Part shown: positions 32,942 through 41,656 of the stretch, in pieces
How positions within the stretch are numbered: position 1 is the stretch's first letter
Layout of the letters: each line of letters begins with the position of its first letter
NCBI GenBank assembly: GCA_949878495.1
Contig: CATLAR010000003.1
Location: 1 to 48,710 of the forward strand
Source of the DNA: an uncultured Christensenella sp.
Lineage (GTDB): Bacteria; Bacillota; Clostridia; Christensenellales; Borkfalkiaceae
DNA: 48,710 bases
Direction: 5' to 3'
Translations under genes and position numbers: made by a program
Notes under the pieces: model-generated
Database searches by the model: none
What the model was told of the DNA's origin: nothing
Seen by the model: only the letters and a program-made list of their open reading frames with translations

Positions 32942-33400
32942 TTAAGCGATACCAAGCCCCGCGACGAGCATTATGGAGATAATAAGTCCCAGAATTGCGT
33001 AGAATTCGATCATTGCGGGGTAAATAATGAGTTTACCGCCGAGCGAGTCCTGCTTGCCGACGGCGTAAATGCAGTTGACCGCGGACTTACCCTGAAAAAT
33101 ACCCGTGATAAGTCCGGACAAAGCCATAGGCATTACCGCGCCGAGCATCGACCAACCCTGCGCCGTTTCGACGATACCCGCGAGCGAACTCGAAGCGATG
33201 ATACCGATAATAAAGCCGTAAATACCCTGCGTTGCGGGAAGAAGCACGAGAACGAGCACTTTACCGAACTTTTTGGGGTTCTCGCCGAGTACTCCCGCCG
33301 CCGCGCTGCCCGTCTTGTAGAGTCCGAGAGCCGAACCCACGCCGCAAAGCAGTACGCAAAGCGCAATTCCTATGATACCTATTACGTATCCCGTTGTCAT
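32942..33400 (-). CDS. ntpK: V-type ATPase subunit K, Na+-type membrane rotor
   Basis: 152 residues, four transmembrane helices in two hairpins. Residues equivalent to the Enterococcus NtpK Na+ site are all here at a constant shift of 7: Leu54, Thr57, Gln58 (LPATQG), Gln103 (FQGK) and Glu132 (PAMIEFYAILG). This strongly suggests that the complex moves Na+ rather than H+. The ring of K subunits rotates against NtpI. Lies 45 bases after ntpI. Confidence 0.96.
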   Translation of the reverse strand: MTTGYVIGIIGIALCVLLCGVGSALGLYKTGSAAAGVLGENPKKFGKVLVLVLLPATQGIYGFIIGIIASSSLAGIVETAQGWSMLGAVMPMALSGLITGIFQGKSAVNCIYAVGKQDSLGGKLIIYPAMIEFYAILGLIISIMLVAGLGIA

Positions 33401-33445
33401 AAATATATATCCTCCGAAGACAATAAATTTTAATTTTTTATTCTG

Positions 33446-35479
33446 TTAATTAACCGCCGTGCTCTGCGCGGAAGCTATGCCCGAGCCCGCGTCGGCTTTG
33501 ATTCGAATGAACTTTCTGACCGAGCCGACGGGAGTGAAGATTTCGCCCTCGCCCTCGTAGAACCTGCCGTAAAACTCGACGTACTGCAAGCGCGCGTCGT
33601 GAATGTACGCGCCGAGCAAACCTATCGCAAGGTTGAAAGCGTGACCCACGACCATCAGCACGACGCCGAGCGCTATCAGAAGGGGATTTCCGCTGAAAAG
33701 GAAACCTACGCCCTCCATATCCATTATCGCGGGATTGACTACGTACGCCGAAACGATTTGCGCGATAACCGCGCCCGAGAGCATCAGCCCGTAAAGCCTT
33801 GCGTAACTGAGAATGTCCGAAGCGTAGTTGATAATTCCGTAAGCAGCGCCGAAGCCCTTGGTGAATTTACCTAAAAGTTTTTCCTTTCTTCCCGCCGTGA
33901 GCATTGCTATTACGAGGCTTACACCCGCAATCCCCCCGCCTATATATGCGAGTAACGGCATTCCCACTTCGTCGATAAGCCCGACGACGGCGAGCGCCAC
34001 GCCCACCGAAAACACCGTCCAGACCAGCCCGTCGAACACGCCGTCCCAGAAATATCCGCGGCGCATACACTGAATCGCCTTACACACGTAGCCCGTCATA
34101 AGATGAATAATTCCGATAATAAGCGCGATAATTAGCACCGCGGGCACGGAAATACCCATAAAACTCCACATATCGCTCTGCGCGTCTGGCATCAGCGCGG
34201 GCATAAACGGCAAAGGTATGCCGAACACCGAATTAAACAGCAGACCCCATACTATGGCGCAAATACCGCCCACGGCGAACACGCCCGACAACCTTTTCAG
34301 ACCGCTGTCCTCATGCCGGCGTTTCATATATATGAACCCGCCGCCGAGCAGCATTAACAGCCCGTAACCAACGTCGCCCATTATAAAGCCGAGGAATATA
34401 CTGTAAAACACGGACATTATCGCGTTGGGATCGAACTCGCGCGAGTTGACGGGCGAATACATATTCGTTATAGTTTCGAAGTTTTTGACTACCTCGTTAT
34501 TCTCGTACAGAGTGGGCGGGATCTCGTCATCGGACGGCTCGCTGAAATTCAGCCACAGCGCGCCCGTCACGCTTTTAAGCTCTTCCGTAACCCGCGCTTC
34601 CGCGTTTTTGGGGACGTACGCTTCGAGAAGAAACGTGCGTTGAGTGCCGAGCATTTTATCCGAAAGCTCCAGCTTTTCCACCTCGAACCCCACAAGATCG
34701 CAGTAAATTTTAAGCGATTTTACGCTCTTGCCCAACGCGTAAATTTCCCTCTTTATCTCTTCCAGCCGCGCGTCAATTTCCGCCGCGCGCGTTTTAAGCG
34801 AATTATAAACGCTCTCGCCCGTGCCCTCTTTATAAGGACACGCGGCAAACCCCGCCGCCGACAGCACTCCTTCTCCGTCGAAAGACTTGTGCCAGACGCA
34901 AAGCACGAGCGAACTTTCGTCCGTGCGGTAAAGCTCGTTGAAAGCGCAAAGCCCGTCCGATACAGAAAGCAGTTCTTCCTTGCCCGCCGCAGGCACCGTT
35001 CCGAGGCGCACCCTCGCGCTTTTAGTGTCCGAAAACTTTTCGAACGGCTCGCAAACCTCAGAATAAATTTCCGCCGTTTTCAACTCGCGTTCGATTTTCG
35101 CCTTTTCGGAGTTTAAAGACTTCCGCTCGGCCTCGTAGCCGTAAATCTTATCGGTAAGCTCGTCCGCGGCGGCTTTGAAATCTGCCGCACCCACGAACTC
35201 CGAATACGACACGGCAAATCCGTCTTTAAGCTCGTCCGATTTTATTTTATTGTCTTTATTATAACCGTCAACCTCTTCGGAAAGAACTCCGAGCGCGTTT
35301 TCGACGCGGGCAAGATAACTTTTGAGTTCGCCGCTGTCCGTTGAAAGCGGGTGCGCGGAGGGCGTTTCGCAATGCTTTTTAATTTCCGCCGCTCCCGACC
35401 GCTGCAACGCGTTCAGAATCCCGTCCCTGTCGTAAGACATTGCCGCGAGATTGAGTTTGAGCATTTCAGCGACTGCCAC
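33446..35479 (-). CDS. ntpI: V-type ATPase subunit I (stator membrane subunit a)
   Basis: 677 residues from a GTG that has GGAGG 7 bases upstream; overlaps ntpF by 14 bases. The cytoplasmic N-terminal half is helical and coiled; the C-terminal half (from about 365) has eight hydrophobic helices. The segments FLGFIMGDVGYGLLM, NYASDILSYARLYGLMLSGAVIAQI and LGAYIHDARLQYVEFYGRFYEGEG are conserved, with the Arg of SYARLYGL needed for ion passage. Forms the static half-channels beside the K ring. Confidence 0.96.
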   Translation of the reverse strand: MAVAEMLKLNLAAMSYDRDGILNALQRSGAAEIKKHCETPSAHPLSTDSGELKSYLARVENALGVLSEEVDGYNKDNKIKSDELKDGFAVSYSEFVGAADFKAAADELTDKIYGYEAERKSLNSEKAKIERELKTAEIYSEVCEPFEKFSDTKSARVRLGTVPAAGKEELLSVSDGLCAFNELYRTDESSLVLCVWHKSFDGEGVLSAAGFAACPYKEGTGESVYNSLKTRAAEIDARLEEIKREIYALGKSVKSLKIYCDLVGFEVEKLELSDKMLGTQRTFLLEAYVPKNAEARVTEELKSVTGALWLNFSEPSDDEIPPTLYENNEVVKNFETITNMYSPVNSREFDPNAIMSVFYSIFLGFIMGDVGYGLLMLLGGGFIYMKRRHEDSGLKRLSGVFAVGGICAIVWGLLFNSVFGIPLPFMPALMPDAQSDMWSFMGISVPAVLIIALIIGIIHLMTGYVCKAIQCMRRGYFWDGVFDGLVWTVFSVGVALAVVGLIDEVGMPLLAYIGGGIAGVSLVIAMLTAGRKEKLLGKFTKGFGAAYGIINYASDILSYARLYGLMLSGAVIAQIVSAYVVNPAIMDMEGVGFLFSGNPLLIALGVVLMVVGHAFNLAIGLLGAYIHDARLQYVEFYGRFYEGEGEIFTPVGSVRKFIRIKADAGSGIASAQSTAVN

Positions 35480-35783
35480 TCGTTATCCTCCATACGACGT
35501 CCGCGGCAACGCCGTCGGCTTTTTTTATAACCCCGTCGGCGTAGGCTTTGGCGGTGGCGCGCGTTTTCGCAAGCGCTTCCGCATACCTCTTTTCGCCCTC
35601 CGCTTCAGCCTGCTTCAAAGACCTTTCGCGGTAGAGGCGTATTTCACTTTCGCTGCGCTTTGAAATAAGCTCGGCTTCGTCGGCGGCTTTCGCCGCGATT
35701 TGCTCTGCTTTTTTCAACGCCTCTTCCCTGATATTCAAAGCCCTTTCTTCGGCTCGGGTTATGGACTCGATTATTTCTTCCAT
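35466..35783 (-). CDS. ntpF: V-type ATPase subunit G/H-like peripheral stalk (NtpF)
   Basis: 105 residues, a continuous Ala/Glu/Lys coiled coil from end to end (MEEIIESITRAEERALNIREEALKKAEQIAAKAADE). This is the usual first gene of bacterial V-ATPase operons and pairs with NtpE as the peripheral stalk. GGGAG precedes the ATG. Sequence alone is low in specificity; position in the operon and length make the call. Confidence 0.88.
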   Translation of the reverse strand: MEEIIESITRAEERALNIREEALKKAEQIAAKAADEAELISKRSESEIRLYRERSLKQAEAEGEKRYAEALAKTRATAKAYADGVIKKADGVAADVVWRITSGSR

Positions 35784-35816
35784 TGCGTTCTCCCAAGAGA
35801 AATTTCAATACGCCTA

Positions 35817-35845
35817 ATTATAACACGCGGTGAAAACTTTTGCAA
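35817..35845 (-). promoter_or_regulatory. Promoter of the V-ATPase operon
   Basis: Minus strand TTGCAA (35840-35845), 17 bp, TATAAT (35817-35822). The remainder of 35846-35980 is A/T-rich with nothing clear in it. Confidence 0.65.
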
Positions 35846-35980
35846 TAGCTTAACAAAAATTGTTACCGTTTTTACATAATTATTAAAATTTCCCCAAAAT
35901 TTTCATTTTGTTAATTTTGCCCGCCGATTGGAAATTTATTCACAAAAATGTAAAAATATAAATTTTGTACCCCAATTTGC

Positions 35981-36009
35981 TTGCATTATTTTTTCGGGGG
36001 TGGTATGAT
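35981..36009 (+). promoter_or_regulatory. Promoter of the amino-acid ABC importer
   Basis: TTGCAT (35981-35986), 17 bp, TATGAT (36004-36009). Confidence 0.6.
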
Positions 36010-36045
36010 AAAATCACGAAACGAAAAAATTCAGAGGTGAAAGAT

Positions 36046-36903
36046 ATGAAAAAACTTATTACGGTTGCGGCTTCGGCTTCGCTTGCGGCGGTGTGCGCGC
36101 TTTCGGCAACTGCCTGCAGCGGCAACGACACGATAGAAGTGGACACGAACGCGTTCTTCGCGCCCTTCGAATACTACGACGACAATCTTAATATCGTGGG
36201 CGTCGACGTGGATATTATGGAGCTTGTGGGAAAGAAGCTAGGCAAAAAAGTCAACTTCACGAATACGGAATTCGACCTGATAATCGACAACGTGGCTTCC
36301 GGCAAACAGTTCGACTGCGGAGCGGCGGGCATTACCGTTACCGAAGAACGCAAGGCGCAAGTGGATTTCTCGATACCCTACTACACCTCCGTTCAGTACG
36401 TCATTTACAAGACGGGCGAAATGACGGTCGACGGCACGGCTACGGGCGATATTTCCTATATATTATGGGAGCAATTACAGGGCAAGAAGATCGGCGTTCA
36501 GCGTAACACCACGGGCGATATTTACGTGGACGGCGAAATGTCCACGGGCGAAAACGAACAGGGCGAAACGACCTACGGCGCGCTTTGCGACCCCGCCACG
36601 GGCGAAGCATACGCGGGCACCGAACTCGTTAAATACTCCAGCGCGCCCGTTGCGGTGTCCGCGCTCGGCTCGAATATAGACGTAATCGTCGTGGACGAAC
36701 TCCCCGCAAAATATCTCGTCAAGCAAAATTCGGGGCTATCCTGCGCCGCCCTCTACTACGACGCCGAAACGGCTACCGAGGAAGAATACGCCATTTGCGT
36801 TACCAAGGGCAACACAGAACTTCTGAACGCAATCAACGAAGTTCTTACCGAACTCGGCAAAAACGGCGTGAACGAACTCGTACAAGAGCATTTGGGACTT
36901 TAA
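36046..36903 (+). CDS. Polar amino-acid ABC importer, substrate-binding lipoprotein
   Basis: 285 residues from the ATG at 36046 (AGAGGTG upstream). Signal sequence with lipobox LSATAC, lipidated Cys24. The rest is the SBP_bac_3 family: FAPFEYYDDNLNIVGVDVDIMELVGKKLGKKV near the start, FDCGAAGITVTEERKAQVDFSIPYYTS, an inserted Gly/Glu-rich loop (about 155-185), and LSALYYDAE...EEEYAICVTKGNTELLNAINEVLTEL. Captures a polar amino acid outside the membrane. A 9-bp hairpin separates it from the permease gene, as often seen when the binding protein is made in excess. Confidence 0.93.
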   Translation: MKKLITVAASASLAAVCALSATACSGNDTIEVDTNAFFAPFEYYDDNLNIVGVDVDIMELVGKKLGKKVNFTNTEFDLIIDNVASGKQFDCGAAGITVTEERKAQVDFSIPYYTSVQYVIYKTGEMTVDGTATGDISYILWEQLQGKKIGVQRNTTGDIYVDGEMSTGENEQGETTYGALCDPATGEAYAGTELVKYSSAPVAVSALGSNIDVIVVDELPAKYLVKQNSGLSCAALYYDAETATEEEYAICVTKGNTELLNAINEVLTELGKNGVNELVQEHLGL

Positions 36904-36928
36904 CCGTCCGCACGCATTACAAATAACG

Positions 36929-36950
36929 AAGCGCCCGCACGCGGGCGCTT
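36929..36950 (+). other. Intercistronic hairpin
   Basis: AAGCGCCCG, CACG loop, CGGGCGCTT between binding-protein and permease genes. No T-run directly after; may stabilise the upstream mRNA or lower downstream expression. Confidence 0.7.
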
Positions 36951-36971
36951 AACGCATTTTAAGGGAGAATT

Positions 36972-37682
36972 ATGGTACGCTTTTTATCCGCCGGTTTTTT
37001 GGAAAATATTCAAAAAATATTCACTAGCGGCGCTTTTATGGGAATGATATGGAAGGGACTTCAAATGACCCTGATTATTTCCGTAGGCGCGGCGGCGCTG
37101 GGAATGCTGATAGGCACTGCTATCGCGCTGATAAAACTTCAGCCAAAAACGCGCGCGTTCATTGCACCCAAGGCAATTTGCGACGTTTACGTAACCGTTA
37201 TCCGCGGCACGCCTATGGCTTTGCAACTTTTTATAATGGCTTTCGTCGTATTCGCCATACGCGGCTTCCCGCAGGTAGTTACGGCGATTATCGCGTTCGG
37301 TCTGAACAGCGGCGCGTACGTTTCCGAGAATATCCGCGCGGGCATTTTATCTGTCGATAAAGGTCAGTCGGAAGCCTGCCGCGCGCTGGGAATGTCGTCG
37401 GCGTTCACTATGCTGCGCATAGTCGTGCCGCAGGGAATGAAAAACGTTATTCCCGCAATCGGTAACGAGCTGGTCGCGCTGATTAAGGAAACTTCGATAG
37501 TCAGTATGATAGGAATGTTTGATTTGACTATGGCGGCAAACGTAATAGGCTCCGGACAGCACCTTGCCAATTACGCCGCGCCTATGTTTGTGGTCGCGCT
37601 GTTCTACCTCGCCATAGTTTACCTGCTCACGCTCGGGATAAAACTTATTGAAAGGAGGCTGAGAAAGAGTGAAAAGAAATAA
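36972..37682 (+). CDS. Polar amino-acid ABC importer, permease
   Basis: 236 residues with five to six hydrophobic helices of the HisM/GlnP type. The EAA loop that contacts the ATPase is [28 protein letters not shown], and the late [15 protein letters not shown] is the family signature. GGGAG precedes the ATG. Overlaps the ATPase gene by 14 bases. One permease gene is present, so a homodimer is expected. Confidence 0.94.
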   Translation: MVRFLSAGFLENIQKIFTSGAFMGMIWKGLQMTLIISVGAAALGMLIGTAIALIKLQPKTRAFIAPKAICDVYVTVIRGTPMALQLFIMAFVVFAIRGFPQVVTAIIAFGLNSGAYVSENIRAGILSVDKGQSEACRALGMSSAFTMLRIVVPQGMKNVIPAIGNELVALIKETSIVSMIGMFDLTMAANVIGSGQHLANYAAPMFVVALFYLAIVYLLTLGIKLIERRLRKSEKK

Positions 37683-38571
37683 AAAACCAAGATATATCAC
37701 GCACAAGCCCACCCCCGTTGAACCGCTTGACCCCGACGCGCTTATAGAAGTACAGCATTTATCAAAGCGTTACGGCGAATTGCAGGTTTTAAACGACGTT
37801 TCCGACAAGATTTACCAAGGCGATAAAATAGCAATTATAGGCCCGTCGGGCAGCGGCAAAAGCACTTTTTTAAGATGTCTAAATATGCTCGAGGACCCCA
37901 CCGACGGTTACGTTTTTTTCGAGGGCAACAACCTTTGCGATCTGAACGTAGACATAAACGTACAGCGCAGGCGTATGGGTATGGTCTTTCAGCAGTTCAA
38001 CCTTTTCGGGAATATGAGCGTGCTGAAAAACATTACGCTCGCGCCCGTGCACGTCGGCTTGCAGGAACTTAAACGCGCCAAGCGCGAAAATCTTAAAAAC
38101 AAGTTCTTGAATCTTTTCAGGGGTAAAGACTCCAAAATGCCCGCACAACACGTGCAGACCACGAAAAAACAGATTATAAGCGACGCGCAAGAAAACGCAT
38201 TGCGGCTTTTGAAGCGCATCGGTCTTGAAAGCAAGGCAAACGCATACCCCTCTACCCTCTCGGGCGGGCAACGGCAGAGAATTGCGATAGTCCGCGCTCT
38301 GGCTATGAACCCGAAAGTAATGCTCTTCGACGAGCCGACCTCCGCGCTCGACCCCGAGATGGTCGGCGAAGTGCTGCAACTTATAAAAGAGCTTGCGACC
38401 GAGGGAATGACGATGGTTATCGTCACCCACGAAATGGGGTTTGCCCGTGAAGTGGCAACCCGCGTGCTGTTTATGGACGGCGGAAAAATAGTCGAACAAG
38501 GCGCGCCCGAAAAGGTGTTCGGCGCACCCGAGAACGACAGATTGAAGGACTTTTTATCCAAGGTGTTATAA
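37669..38571 (+). CDS. glnQ: Polar amino-acid ABC importer, ATPase, with extra loop
   Basis: 300 residues instead of the usual about 240. A 25-residue basic/proline head precedes the domain. Walker [10 protein letters not shown] (58-66), Q-loop VFQQFNLF (107-114), signature LSGGQ (197-201), Walker B VMLFDEP (217-223), then the switch His in VIVTHEMGF. Between PVHV and the ALRLL helix sits an additional basic segment of about 30-35 residues (roughly 131-176; [18 protein letters not shown]). GTG start within the permease gene. Ends at a strong terminator. Confidence 0.93.
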   Translation: MKRNKKPRYITHKPTPVEPLDPDALIEVQHLSKRYGELQVLNDVSDKIYQGDKIAIIGPSGSGKSTFLRCLNMLEDPTDGYVFFEGNNLCDLNVDINVQRRRMGMVFQQFNLFGNMSVLKNITLAPVHVGLQELKRAKRENLKNKFLNLFRGKDSKMPAQHVQTTKKQIISDAQENALRLLKRIGLESKANAYPSTLSGGQRQRIAIVRALAMNPKVMLFDEPTSALDPEMVGEVLQLIKELATEGMTMVIVTHEMGFAREVATRVLFMDGGKIVEQGAPEKVFGAPENDRLKDFLSKVL

Positions 38572-38575
38572 GAGA

Positions 38576-38608
38576 AACGCCCCGCGGCATAAAGCCGCGG
38601 GGTGTTTT
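38576..38608. terminator. Intrinsic terminator
   Basis: CCCCGCGGC, loop ATAAA, GCCGCGGGG, then TGTTTTT. Closes the importer operon and meets the end of the convergent SLOG gene. Confidence 0.9.
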
Positions 38609-39099
38609 TACAAGTCTATAATTTCTGTCTGAACGTTCTTATTTTTAGCGTATTTAATAGTGTACCAGGTGCCGCCCTTTTCCTCTCCGTTGAAAACGGC
38701 TATAACCATCTGACTTTTATCCACCATATAGCGGTTTCTCTTAAACATACAGCCGCCGTCATAACGTTCGGAAAGAACGTTTACCTCGTCCGCCTGCCTG
38801 ATTATTTCTTTGCAACGGAAGATATCTTTCAAAGACCAACTACTATTATGACCGGGACAAGGCACGGCGCATTCCAAAGTAACGTTGCAGGTCTTTTTGA
38901 GCTTTAAAACGTATTCCGCGAAGTCGAGGTCAACCCCCAACGCCATTCCCGAAATGAAATGCGTTGCGCCCAGACTCACGGCGTAATCGATTTTATCGTG
39001 CAATTTTTGTAAATAAGCGTTGAATTCCTCGCTGTCTTTACCGTATTCAAAAGGAAATTTTTGCGGTCTGTGACCCGTACAACAACAAACTTTTATCAT
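38608..39099 (-). CDS. SLOG-family (DUF1273/YpsA-like) protein
   Basis: 163 residues. CCCTGHRPQKF at the N-terminus and the strand-loop ATHFISGMALGVDLDFAEYVL are the SLOG/DprA-like Rossmann signatures, and DGGCMFKRNRYMVDKSQMVIAVFNGEEKGGTWYTIKYA matches DUF1273. Such proteins bind nucleotide-derived ligands; in defence contexts they sense signal molecules, otherwise the role is open. Shares a divergent control region with the XRE gene at 39224; an operator lies 2 bases from its -35. Confidence 0.85.
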   Translation of the reverse strand: MIKVCCCTGHRPQKFPFEYGKDSEEFNAYLQKLHDKIDYAVSLGATHFISGMALGVDLDFAEYVLKLKKTCNVTLECAVPCPGHNSSWSLKDIFRCKEIIRQADEVNVLSERYDGGCMFKRNRYMVDKSQMVIAVFNGEEKGGTWYTIKYAKNKNVQTEIIDL

Positions 39100-39108
39100 A
39101 ACCCAATC

Positions 39109-39137
39109 AGTTTACACCAAGAAACCGCCATTGTCAA
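39109..39137 (-). promoter_or_regulatory. Promoter of the SLOG gene
   Basis: Minus strand TTGACA (39132-39137), 17 bp, TAAACT (39109-39114). Only 9 bases separate the -10 from the ATG. Confidence 0.65.
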
Positions 39138-39139
39138 GC

Positions 39140-39209
39140 GTTCTCGAGCGAGAACTGATAAAATTTATTAAACTTGTATAATCTATTTGTAAGGTTCTTA
39201 ATTGAGAAC
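39140..39209. promoter_or_regulatory. Twin GTTCT..AGAAC operators around the XRE promoter
   Basis: GTTCTCGAGCGAGAAC (39140-39155; 7-bp arms) and GTTCTTAATTGAGAAC (39194-39209; 5-bp arms) have centres 54 bp apart and flank TATAAT (39177-39182), the -10 of the XRE gene. The first also abuts the SLOG promoter. Confidence 0.75.
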
Positions 39210-39223
39210 GGGAGTACATTTAG

Positions 39224-39457
39224 ATGAGTTTGGCAGAAGCCGTAACTTTACGCATTCAGGCGTTAATGAAAGAAAAAAATTTTTCGCAATACGATTTTTA
39301 TACGAAGGGCGGAATTGCAAAATCAACGGTGTCGCAAGTACTTAACCGCACGAGGGAAAACGTTGCAGTTAAAACCGTGTATGAAATGGTAACCACAATG
39401 GGTGTTTCGTTATCCGAGTTTTTTAACGACCCGATATTCGACGAGATAAGCGACTGA
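39224..39457 (+). CDS. XRE-family helix-turn-helix regulator
   Basis: 77 residues, one HTH_3 domain: RIQALMKEKNFSQYDFYTKGGIAKSTVSQVLNRTRENVAVKTVYEMVTTMGVSLSEFFNDPIFD. Paralogue of the regulator at 25631. GGGAG lies about 9 bases before the ATG. It probably represses itself and the divergent SLOG gene through the twin operators. A long-armed terminator follows. Confidence 0.9.
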   Translation: MSLAEAVTLRIQALMKEKNFSQYDFYTKGGIAKSTVSQVLNRTRENVAVKTVYEMVTTMGVSLSEFFNDPIFDEISD

Positions 39458-39468
39458 ATTAAAAATAT

Positions 39469-39507
39469 AATCGGTTATGATTTTTCAATCATAACCGATT
39501 TTTTTGT
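39469..39507. terminator. Intrinsic terminator
   Basis: AATCGGTTATGATT (39469-39482), loop, AATCATAACCGATT (39487-39500), T-run. Overlaps the last codons of the opposite membrane-protein gene. Confidence 0.85.
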
Positions 39508-40157
39508 ACCGTAAATATTTTTTTGAAAAGTTTACCGCCGAACGCGCGGTCCGTGAGATACGCTATAAAAAACAGACACGAGCCGAGTATCGTGACGAGC
39601 AGATCCTGCATAGTATCCCAAAGCGGGTTGATTACCTTATCGCCGCCCGCTGCGAGAATTTTATCCACCGCCGCCCACACGTTTTGCGGGTCCTCGTTGA
39701 AAAACATTCCGCAGAAATATTCAACCAACTCCCACGCCGCGCCAAGACCGAGCACTGCAAGCACTACTATTATAATCATACCCGCCGGTTTGAGCTTGTC
39801 GCCGCCCCAGCAGACCAACAGCGTGTATACGAGCGCCGCTCCGACGAACCCGAAGTTGGTATGCAAAACTTTATCGTAATGTGGAACGTAAACGTAGAAA
39901 TTTGCGGCTTTGCCGAGGTGGATACCGAAAAACACCAGACAGCCGACTATGACGGCAAGCACGGGCGGAACGCGCTTTTTGGTGAGTGCTCCCCACACGG
40001 GGAATACGAACGGCGCGACCGCGCCGCCTAAAAGCTGTAAGTACACGGTGTAAACTTTTTCGCCCGGAATACACGCGTAGACCACGCCGAAAACGAGCGC
40101 AAGCGCCGCAAACACGACCGACGGCAACCAATCCGCCGCAAACCTGTTACCCCTCAT
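39489..40157 (-). CDS. YjdF-like (DUF2238) membrane protein
   Basis: 222 residues, six to seven hydrophobic helices. The motif set YDKVLHTNFGFVGA, AAWELVEYFCGMFF and DTMQDLLVTILG reproduces the (D-K-x-x-H, W-E-x-x-E, D-T-x-x-D) pattern of DUF2238/YjdF membrane proteins, whose function is unknown. Its extra CxxDK/acidic positions could bind metal. It follows the MATE gene by 11 bases and is probably in the same transcript. Confidence 0.75.
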   Translation of the reverse strand: MRGNRFAADWLPSVVFAALALVFGVVYACIPGEKVYTVYLQLLGGAVAPFVFPVWGALTKKRVPPVLAVIVGCLVFFGIHLGKAANFYVYVPHYDKVLHTNFGFVGAALVYTLLVCWGGDKLKPAGMIIIVVLAVLGLGAAWELVEYFCGMFFNEDPQNVWAAVDKILAAGGDKVINPLWDTMQDLLVTILGSCLFFIAYLTDRAFGGKLFKKIFTVQKNRL

Positions 40158-40168
40158 ATATCCTCCGT

Positions 40169-41551
40169 TTAAACGTTTTCAGTGCCCGTCGCGGGCGCGC
40201 TTAAAGGCTCTTCTATCTTTCCGTAATAGCCGTACCGCTTATGCAGGATTATAATGAAAACCGCCGTGACGATAAGCGACAGAATATCCGAGAAAACTCC
40301 CGCAGACCACACACCGTCAAGCCCCCAGAACAGCGGCAGAACCATAACCGCCGTAACCTGAAAGGCTATCGTTCTCAGGAACGAAACGAGCGCAGACACC
40401 AGCCCGTTGTTGAGCGAAGTAAACAGCGACGAGCCGTACATGTTGAACCCGACGGTGACGAAAACTACGGCGTAAATTCTGAACCCGCGCAAAGCCATTT
40501 GATAAAGCTCCTCGCTGTAACCGAACATTCGGATAAACGACGAGGCGAGAGCTTCCGACAGCCCGAACATCAGAACGCCCGTAACCGTCATAATTATAAT
40601 GCTCTTTTTAAACAGGTTTTGCATTTCGCGCTTGTTCTGCGCGCCGTAATTGTAGCCCATAAGCGGCGCGCTGCCCACCGCGTAGCCCATAAATATCGAA
40701 AAGAAAATCATTCCGATATAGCCGATAGAGCCGTAAGCCGCCACGCCGCCGTCCCCTACCAGCAAGCGGATCTGATAGTTATAGAGTATAATTACGAACG
40801 CCGACGAAACGTTTGAGAAAAACTCCGAAGAGCCGTTCGTGCACGATTTAAGCAGCGCTTTACCGTAAAACTTGGTTACCGTCAGCCGCAGAAGGCTGGA
40901 ATTTTTACACGAAAAATATATAAGCGGGAACACGCCGCCGAATATCTGACTTACGGCGGTGGCAATCGCCGCTCCCGTAAGCCCCAACCCGAAGCCCGCG
41001 ACGAGAACCGCGTCGAGAATTATATTCAGCACGCCCGCGGAAGCCGTTGCAATCAGACCCAGACGGGGTTTTTCGGCAACGACGAAGAAGCTCTGGAAAA
41101 TGTTCTGCAAAATAAAGAAGGGCTGTGTTGCAAGCAGAATGCGCGCGTAAAGCACGCAATAGCCGTAAATAGGCTCCTCCTTCGCGCCCAGAAGCACGGC
41201 GAGCGACGGCACGGCAAACTGACCCGCGACGGCGATAAACACGCCTATGCCGGCGGTAACGTAGACGAGCATTGAAAAGTATCTGTTTGCTTTGACCTTG
41301 TCGCCCTCGCCCAACGTTTTGGAAACGAGCGCGCTGCCGCCCGCGCCTATCATAAAGCCGATAGAGCCGAAAACCATAAAAATCGGGTAAATATAATTAA
41401 TGGCGGCAACCGCCGCCTCGCCCGCGAAATTAGATACGAAAAGCCCGTCGACCACCGAATATATGCTTGTGAACACCATCATTATAACGGACGGCAGAAC
41501 GAATATAAGCAGTTTTTTATAAGTAAAATGATCTGACAGCTGAATTTTCAT
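40169..41551 (-). CDS. MATE family multidrug/toxin efflux protein
   Basis: 460 residues, twelve transmembrane helices in two related halves. IYSVVDGLFVSNFAGEAAVAAINYIYPIF and GGSALVSKTLGEGDKVKANRYFS in the first half, PLMGYNYGAQNKREMQNLFKKS in the second, are the MatE signatures. Uses a Na+ or H+ gradient to export drugs or metabolites; the Na+ V-ATPase in this window could supply it. A consensus promoter stands very close to the ATG. First gene of a pair with the YjdF-like protein. Confidence 0.93.
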   Translation of the reverse strand: MKIQLSDHFTYKKLLIFVLPSVIMMVFTSIYSVVDGLFVSNFAGEAAVAAINYIYPIFMVFGSIGFMIGAGGSALVSKTLGEGDKVKANRYFSMLVYVTAGIGVFIAVAGQFAVPSLAVLLGAKEEPIYGYCVLYARILLATQPFFILQNIFQSFFVVAEKPRLGLIATASAGVLNIILDAVLVAGFGLGLTGAAIATAVSQIFGGVFPLIYFSCKNSSLLRLTVTKFYGKALLKSCTNGSSEFFSNVSSAFVIILYNYQIRLLVGDGGVAAYGSIGYIGMIFFSIFMGYAVGSAPLMGYNYGAQNKREMQNLFKKSIIIMTVTGVLMFGLSEALASSFIRMFGYSEELYQMALRGFRIYAVVFVTVGFNMYGSSLFTSLNNGLVSALVSFLRTIAFQVTAVMVLPLFWGLDGVWSAGVFSDILSLIVTAVFIIILHKRYGYYGKIEEPLSAPATGTENV

Positions 41552-41561
41552 AGTATCAAGA

Positions 41562-41590
41562 ATTATAAGTGAATAATATATTTATGTCAA
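41562..41590 (-). promoter_or_regulatory. Consensus promoter of the MATE unit
   Basis: Minus strand TTGACA (41585-41590), 17 bp, TATAAT (41562-41567); 10 bases separate the -10 from the ATG at 41551. Confidence 0.8.
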
Positions 41591-41621
41591 ACGTATTTGT
41601 GTGAAATTCTTGTAAAATAAC

Positions 41622-41650
41622 TTGAAAACAACCCCGTTTTATAGTATAAT
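41622..41650 (+). promoter_or_regulatory. Promoter of the DUF3737 gene
   Basis: TTGAAA (41622-41627), 17 bp, TATAAT (41645-41650); 6 bases separate the -10 from the ATG at 41657. Confidence 0.75.
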
Positions 41651-41656
41651 TAACTT

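Noticed and set aside
38608-39457. Toxin-antitoxin pair made of the SLOG and XRE genes
   Set aside because: The genes are divergent, not co-transcribed, and the SLOG protein has no recognised toxin motif; shared control is the safer statement.
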